A stretch of DNA of 64,000 nt, taken from contig VWZS01009934.1 of assembly GCA_013397075.1 (NCBI GenBank), positions 1,612,001 through 1,676,000 on the forward strand, in the 5' to 3' direction. The position numbers were made by a program, and so were the translations under genes. This stretch comes from Rhabdornis inornatus (Eukaryota > Chordata > Aves > Passeriformes > Rhabdornithidae). Below the pieces are notes generated by a model. It did not search any database, was not told the origin of the DNA, and was given only the letters and a program-made list of their open reading frames with translations. This document shows, one piece after another, positions 43,201 through 52,200 of this stretch (the stretch's first letter is position 1; each line of letters begins with the position of its first letter).

Positions 43201-46200
43201 TGCATAAATGTGCAGCTTTAGGCTGCATACCAAATCATTCATTATAATAAAGAAGAAGTTATGACCCAAGTACCTATTAGCCCTCTTCTGGTTCTAAATT
43301 TCCATTTATCACTTGCAAATTCTGGGAGACCTGAGCTTGAGAAGAATTTTAAAGAATTAGAGGTCCCACTCACTTCAGTACTGTGACTCAGTATCACAAC
43401 CAAACAAAATGTTACTATTTTTTGCCCCGTGCAAACATTAAGAAGGTTAAAACAGTTAGAAATGCCCTCGAGTCAGTTGCCATTACCTTGTGGTCATAAA
43501 AGAAGTAGGTGCACTACAAAAGAACTCTGAAATGCATTTTTCACTTAGTGAAAGCTTGTTACTAACTAGCTGTACATAAACTCCGAATTTATTTCATTTT
43601 CTTAATTTAAAGATTTGTCACTTCCTAATATTGGAAATTGCAGCTGCGTTAGATGAAGCTAAATTTCTATTTAAATTAAGTCGAATTTTTCCATTTATTA
43701 ACAAAAGTGATTTCAAGTTGAAGAGGTTTTGGCATCTCAGAACTACCAGCTCTCCTGTTTCCAGACAGGAAAGAAAAATGTTTTCATTCCAACAGGCACA
43801 AAGCCATTATCAGGGCACATACAGCCCTGTATCACTGCCAGATCTTCCTGGGTAGAAGGAAGCACATTTCCTCCAGCTTGAATGGACCTGAATGGATTTG
43901 CAACTCTGTAACCCCAAAGACATGCAAAACTTGGTCATTCCCTGATCTCTACTGACAAGATCCAGCAACCTCTAATTTTCAAGGTTAATTGGGAAAAACC
44001 TGTCAGGGGTTTTTTGCATTTTTTTCTTTTTTTTTTTTTTTTTTTTCAGTAGTAACCAGCTGTTCAACATTATATAGAGGTGGCTTTCTGCTCTTTGTAA
44101 AAAGTAAAATGTATCCTGCTAATTTTTTTTTTCCTGGGCAATTTTACTCTAGGCAACCAAGTAAAACTGCAAATCACCATGCTTTGTTTGGTCTTACATC
44201 TGTGGGTCTCCAGGCACACAGATTAACAAATGTTCAGGACACAAACTGCAACTATTTTAACAAATTAATAGCAAGTCAATTGTTGCGCATTTTTTATGTT
44301 TCAAACTCTCACCACGTGCAAATTCTTATTTCCTTATTTTACAGTAAATGCCTCCATGAAATTCAAAGGCATTTGTGTCACACAGGTTAAATTCCTGGAA
44401 AAGTGTAATTTTAAGTACAAAAAAAACGGGGAAAAAGAAAACAATATTTTAAAAGTTCTCTTCTATACTGCCATTAATGCTCTAGAACTCAGACAGTCAC
44501 ATGGAATTTTAATCAAGTGTTCTGAAAGTATTTTGCCTTTGGCCTGAAAACAAGAATGATGCATTTCAGCCCAAAGCACAGTTTTTAAGGAAAATTCTAA
44601 CAGACAGAGTTCAAGTAGTTTAATTTAAAATTCAGCAGTGTTACAGTGACACTAAAATAAGAGCGAGCACAGTGGGATCCTGCCTGAAACACCCCAAACA
44701 TTTTTTGCTGATGACTGTGGGAAATGCAGCAACAACATCGGTAGAGCTGTGGAGTGAGCAGCTTATTTCTCATTGTCCTTAAGAACAGAAAAGATAAGGG
44801 GGGGGCTATTCAAATTTTAGAGAGATTTTATCATTTGCCGATACTCTGTGGTATGCAAAAAGAGTTTTCCTCCTTGGGGAGAACATCCTGACCTCTCCCC
44901 TGCCACTGTACCACCAAAAATTCCCTTCTGACCCTCTTTCCCTATCACTCCTGCAGGATTCTCAGCCTACTGGAAACACTCAAACTTGGATGTGTCTATT
45001 ACCACTATTAGCCATGGCAGCACAGCAACAAGCAGATCTTTCCACCAAGCACCCACAGTGAAGTTTCTGAGCAACCTGACACATCACTGGAGCTAAACAT
45101 CAGCATGGCAACCTCTGACCCACAGCAAGATACACACTGAACACAGCTGTCCACCAACAGCTGTGTTTTGTATCTATTGCTTCATCAATGCCTTTAGATC
45201 ACATTCTACTGCTCATCACTATGGAAAGACAATCCATCCATCTGGAAGTTCCCCACACCATCTCTTTCTCACTGCCTGCCAAGGGGTGCCTCCTCCACAT
45301 CACAGAAAACCTGTACTTTGTAGAATCATTTCTTCAATTAGAAACAGCCCCATTACAATATTAACAAATATGCACAAAACTAAGCTGTCCCCAGTGTGAC
45401 CACTCCCAAGTAGAGTGGTCATCCAAGAATGGACTCTGCATTTGCTGCATGCCTTTAGCATTGATGAACTTGCTCTGGAGAACATTGGCAGACACACTGT
45501 AAACCAACTTCAAGGAAGATAAATTGGGATAGGTCTGGAAAAGACTTAATTCCTGTAACTTTTAGTTTAAAATTCATGTTTACATCTAAAGACAATTTCA
45601 GTATTAAGCTCACATTTTTGCATTAGCAAAAAGAAAATGTGTGGTTCCTAAAATTCTAATCAAGTCTTAGTGAGATTTATTGATAATATCTAAATAACCT
45701 AGTTACAGTAAAAAAAAAAAAAATCACAGACACATAGCAGATTTGCTTTCTATCTATACAAACATTTTTCTTTATGCTGTAAGAAATGCATTGTCACATA
45801 AGAGTGAATTTAACTACTTTGGCAATTAAAAGAAGTCCACAAAATGAACGCATTAGTTAGCAACTACTGAAGGAATGAAGTACTGTCAGTAGCTGTAATG
45901 TAAATTCACAGCAACTCTCCCCAAGTCAGTGAAGTAGATTTAATCCTTCATTTTGCCATCAAAATTTTTATCTCTTCAGCATATTTTAAAGGGTGTTTTC
46001 TAATAGAAGGCATTAAGCACACATTTCAGAGACTACAAGCTAAAGTAAATAAAAGGAATCCTAGAAACTTCAGCAGCATATATTTCACAACCCTAATTTA
46101 AACCACAGGGTTTCCACAGATCTTGACAATTCAAAGAACATTCACACTAAACTTCTGTTATCTAGCCCTTCTCAGCCAATAAAGTAGAAACAACCTAATC

Positions 46201-49200
46201 ATCAGAGGACTGGCACACAGTTACAAGTCTTTTTCTGCCCTCCCCTCCTAAAGCAGTGCAAGACATGCACAAAAGACAGCACAGCAAAGGAAAATAAAAT
46301 ATATGAATGGTGTGGCATGTAGAATAACAAAACACACATTATCTATTCATGCATTTGAATTAAAACTAGACAAGAAAAAACAGTGGACTCTCTTCCACAG
46401 TTTTATCAGTAGTGAAGCACTTCCAGGAGCTGGATTTCTCACTTTTGTAAAGAAACAGCCAGAAACAGGGAAGGTGGGATGCAGCTAACTGGTTTTTAAA
46501 GCACAGGCTACACTGGTGCTTTAAAAACCAGTGCTAGACTGGTTTTTAAAGCACCAGTGCTGGTGCTAGACTGTCCCCAATTCACTCACTGTCCAGATAA
46601 CCTAGATAGACCTCTGGGCTCCATCCAGCCTGGCAGCAGCTCTGCCTGGATATAGAGCATCAGAGGTGCAGCCAGGCTCCCTAAGCTGCCGTCCTCCCAC
46701 GCACCCAGCCTGCCCAACACCTTGTGTGCTTTCTGCAAAGCTCACTCTGCCAGCACCCACAAAAAAAAGAGAAAGAAAGAGGGATAACTTGGATATCTGC
46801 TCCAGTGCTCCCTGGCAAGGCTGCACCCAGCTACAATCAAATTGCACTGGATATCTCAGTTGCTACTGGGCTTTTTCCCTCTCCTACCCACACAAACATT
46901 TCTTTACACATATCTTTGAGTTTTGTGACAGAAGGCAAAATTCCAGTCATGCTTTCAAAAAACCTAATAAAAACAATCAATACTAATCTAAGTTACCATC
47001 AACGACAACTCCAATTCGCATTTTTGCTCAATGAGTGAATTCCAACGTTTTTTTACAGTCAGCAAGACCTACCCCACTGATTTGCAGGGTTAGGATTTTG
47101 CTATTAAAAACTTCTTGCTTCATCAGGTCCACAAGAAAAAAAAACAATGATCAAAGAATCAAGTGAAGACTAGAGAGGTTGTTTTGAATTACCTGTACAG
47201 GTTTTGCACTGTCCTCTCAGACTCCCAGCAAATAAAAGTTACAGAAATACAATTAAGAAAGCAGTGTACACCAGTCTATTATCAAGGCCATTTGTGAGCA
47301 AGCAGCAATAAAAATGCAGGCAGAGACAAGCAGAAAAAAACAAGTTTCCACTTTGGGAAGACCATTTCTTAAGCAGCTTTTTAAGCTTTATTCTCATGCG
47401 GGAATCAAGATGGGGGCTGAGTCCCGAAGCACAATAAATGAGCTCACAGAAAGGAATTACATTATGCTAGCAAAACAACTTTCAAATCTGAATCTTTAAT
47501 CTAAAAGAACTGGTATGGGAATATCTCTGACAGAGTTGTTACTGTATCGAATGACAGTTCAAAAAAAAAAAAATCAGCAAAAGCTAACAAGTTGAAGATG
47601 ACAAAACAGAAGGAATTTATTGCTGAAGGCTGACATCTACTCCGCCTACACAAAGCAGCAGTGGGATCTTCTTGGCCTTTGCCTGGTAGGAAAAGCCCAG
47701 AAATGACAAGGAAAAACCCAACCGTGTCAGCCCGTCGACCCACATTATCCGCTGCTTTACAAAGCCTGCCAAGTTGAACTTGTGGAAAGGGCAGTGGGTG
47801 AAAATGCCTACCGTGTATCCACCTCCCTTCCAATGGCTCTCTGAGCTCACACAGAACAGTTGAAATTTTCCAGAGATACTCAGAATGCTTTGGTTTTACC
47901 TGAATTTTTTTTTTTTAATCTCTGTGTTTTGCCCTGCACTTCTCAGGAATTGTAACTGCTGTTTCACATCAGAAAGAAGTTTAAATTATGTGCATCTACA
48001 ATATTTGCTATTAGAATACTGAAAGTTACTTTCTAGTTTTACAATGTTATGCTTTCCTATTTTCAGACTGTTATTTATTTCTACTGTAATTACAAAAAAA
48101 GTCTTCCAGTTTTCCTGTAAAATTGTTATGTATATAGCTTTGAATACTCAAAAATGTGTATAAAATAATTATTTTCAGGGAAAAAGCAGATTTTTTTCTA
48201 GCCTCTAAAAAAGAGCACAGAATGATTGAGAAATCATTGAAGTCCTTACATAGCAGAAGTAATTTCAAAAGAATAAACACAGATATACCTAGCCTTAATT
48301 CTGCTCTGACACACAAGCAAATGAAGCACTGGCCTCAAATCTCAAAGTTGTACCCGTATCTGCGAGCTCAGAGGCACAGTACCTCTGAGTATCACACGCC
48401 TGAGATATCACTTAAGTACCTAAAAGCATAATTTTTTAAAAAGTTTGACTGATGTGTTCCTAAGGTTTACGCCAACTAACAAATCACAGCTCCTGCAAGC
48501 TGACCTAGCCAATCTCGTCTTGCAAAACTTTTGCAGCATACTGTTCCTCTGTTTGGTCAGGAAGGGATGTCTGCAGGACACAAAAAAAAAAAGTAAGGAA
48601 AGGCAGCAAACTCCACCTGAAGATCTTTTGTGAGACTGATGCAAATACCAACAACTGATAAACGCACACTGATAGCCTTAAATTTCAAGAGGTGCATTTT
48701 CTAAGCCCTCAGGGAATGGAGAAAATATTTATGACAGACAAATACTTTTTTATCTTAATCTTCGGTCTAACTTAGAATGCTTTCATGGGATTTCTCTCTG
48801 TCACATACCTTTGTACTCCAAGAAAAAAGAAAATGGTCTATGGCTTGTTGGTGATTTCTTGCAAAATAAATCAGGGGAAAAAACACAAAGCAGATTTTAA
48901 ATTTAGGGCTTTAATCAATGCCAAGCACATTTTTCCCACACAATGCCCATGATGTTCCTTGGAGACTACCAGAAAAAAATGACATTTCTTAGTTCTTTCT
49001 TCTTCTCCCCCAACCACAAGTCAGATCTCAATCAGCAAAATTTGTCACTAGTTGAGATCAACTACTTTTTTACATTACATATTCCTTTTAATAAGATCAA
49101 ACTTCATTTCTATTTAATAAAATTTTCAAAATATATTTATGTTGCTTATCATGAACTTCGGGAACCTTGTAACTTTAAGACAATGATATCCACAAAATCA

Positions 49201-52200
49201 GCATTCCTGAGGGCATGCAATGTCACCTCTGTTTGAGGTGACATCATCAACTGGTCATCTAAAACTGACCTTTTTAGAGGACTATATAGAATAAATTCCA
49301 CCATGTTAAGGCTTTGACAGTCAAATGGACTCAGAGAAAACAAAAGCCAGGAGCTCTGGAGTTACATCTGCTCTTCCAGAGTTTTGCTGGGGTGTACCTA
49401 CCAAGGCCTGTAGCCCAAGAGAGACTGGGCTGCTGCAGCTCCATGTTCCCAGGCCCAGCCTGTAAACATGTAAAGTAGTAAAGCTGAGCATGTATTCCCA
49501 ACATACAGAACCACACACATAATGCAATGGATATATGGATATCTGCAAATACATATGGCCAGCCACACAGATTCACAAAGACAGAAACACACAAATGCCA
49601 GCACAACCAACAGTTTCATCCTGTTCCCTGCTCCAGGGAAAAATATGGATTCATACACAGAGATGGATTTCTTCAATGCCCATCCACAATGTGGATTTCT
49701 TGAATACTGGAAGTTGGAGACTCACTGGATCCAGTAACTGTGCTCCCCTACACCCAAGATCTCCCTATTGCTGGTATCTGGCACGTGAGCCCCTGAGGGC
49801 CACAGCTCCATCCCAGTCACTGAGCCAAAAACTGCCTTGCACACAAACCAGCCCCATCTCACATACACACCATGGATCACCACACACTCACTCTCTGCTA
49901 AACCATTTTGATCCCTCCCATCTTTGGCCCTTCCTCCATTCATCCCAACGTAAGTCCCATGCAATCCCAAGATATTTTTCCCCTGTATCCCACAATGAGT
50001 CCCATACCCCTGTAGACTGTCACCATCCCCATCCTGTAAGCCTGAAGAGCTGCTCCCATAACACCTTGGTGGCTGTCATAGGAGAGCCCTGGCAGGGGCT
50101 CATTTCTCTGGGTTCGTTATTGGTGTAGTAATAACACCCTGATCTTGTGTTCCTTTGTGGGTGGACATGAGACTTCTCACACAATCTAAGAACTTAAATA
50201 AGAGTGTGGACAGATAATAAGCATCTTGGGGCCCTGTTACTTAGCACACCTGAAGACACAAGAGATGTACAGGTTCACTGTAACTGAGATTCCCAACCCT
50301 GAGGAAGAAGTGGAAACTTAATCCAAGCATACCACTGTACCCAATTTTGCCAAAAATTAAGAAGTTTTTACCTTACCACAATGTTAAGTGATTCTGCGTC
50401 AGACTCCTGCCATATTTTTAGCTCACTGATCTCCTGCCTCATAATGCAAGCTGCAAACAGCACTGCTTTTAAGTGTTCCACAAGCCTCAAGGAACCTGAA
50501 GTTTCTTTTAGTGTTCTCTTATCAGGAAGCAATATTCACATCGGTGGAAACACAGAAGAAATATTAAAGGAAAATATTTAGAAGTAAAGAAAAACTTTGC
50601 GGGGGATAGAAACCTTCTCATTTTCTATAACACTTAAATCTGTTGCAGATGTTTGGAAAAAACTGCTATTTAAGACTGATGACAACAAGGTCTATTCAAG
50701 CCACCAGCATACATCAACCCAAGATGCAGTATGGTGAAGCACTTAAGATACTTTTTTCGTCTCATACAGAAAGCAATTGTGAAAAAACTATCCAACTCAT
50801 CTTGGAACGCCAGAAAAACTCCCTCCAAAACTTCCAGACATTCTGGAAAGTCCGTCTCTCTGTTTTAAAAGTGTCAGAGGAAACTATTTCACTGCACAAA
50901 AACACCTTTGAATGCATGAGGTTGTAGTGAGGTGGCTAAGAGTGCAAGATCTACCTATCTAGGCTCACAGACTAACAGACAAATCTACAACACCCCAAAC
51001 TTCTGTCATATGCTGTAACTCCTACAATTAAAGTACATTACTTCTTGAGCTGGAACCCACCACCCTGACTTAGGCACCAAAGAGCCCTTCTTCATTAAGT
51101 GGGATTCACAACCACCCCATGAGTGGTGCCAGGCTTGAGTAACCCAGTAAAAAATCCACTAAAATCTAAAACAACAAACAAATCCCAGCAGACACTGGTA
51201 CAATAAAAGAGTTTCTCCTGAAGTCAAACACCTTATTGCTGCTTGTGGCAAATAAATAAATAAATAAAAGGCCTGCACTCGTATTCTCCTTACATTTTGA
51301 GCACTCTAATGATCCAACTAAAGTATCAGCTATTTTTTCCTTCTGGAAGGAAACTTGCCATCTTGGCTGTACAGTAGCTCAGTTTCAAAGAGAGGTCTGA
51401 AGAGATTTCACACACTCCTCCTCCTCTGCATTACCTGTCACAGCAACTTGGTAATACAGCACTCTATCCAGAGATTGGAGATGTGGGTTCAAACCACCTC
51501 ACACTAAGGAGATTAACATAAATCTCCCACTGCCTGGGAATGTGCTCTAACAATATAATTGATATCACTTATGTTTCAGCAAAAAAAAATGGTTGCTGAC
51601 CATAATGTCACAATTTGTATATTAGTCATAGCCTAAGAATACTTCCTAAACCAGATCCTTGAAGCAAAGCAGGTCTGAAACCCAATGGGTGAAAGGCATG
51701 TGAAATACCTATGTTCATCTCTGCCCAGGTGGAGCCATTCAGTTCCCTGAGCATCAGCACTTATCCAAAACCCCAGGCAGGAACAACAAAACAGGCTACT
51801 TCAGCAAACCAGCTTACACAAACAAATTCAGATGCAGCTGAGGAAATATTTAGTCTACAACTATAGCCTTCCAAGTTAACACTACCACAGGTTTACAGTA
51901 GCAAGATTTTTTTTTAAATTACGGAAAAAAAAAATCACCTGACAATGGCAGAGTCAAATTTATGAAATATAAGAAATAGTGTTCAAAATCATTAACTGAT
52001 TTTCCTTTCTGCTTTGAAGACATATATCACTTAACTCCAGTATAACAAAGAATACATTCCAACAGAGCAAAGCTGCTAAAACAAGCCCCTGAAATGGCTT
52101 TTTACTTCTCATGCTGTAAAATAATTCCTCTGTATCTAGACACTGAGTTACACTTTTCATGAAGAGTAACTCCATTAGTGGATACAAAAGACTCAACAGA

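Noticed and set aside
49535..50128. 197-codon plus-strand frame
   Set aside because: Low-complexity His/Ser/Pro composition, no domain, no splice context; a consequence of the C-rich block.
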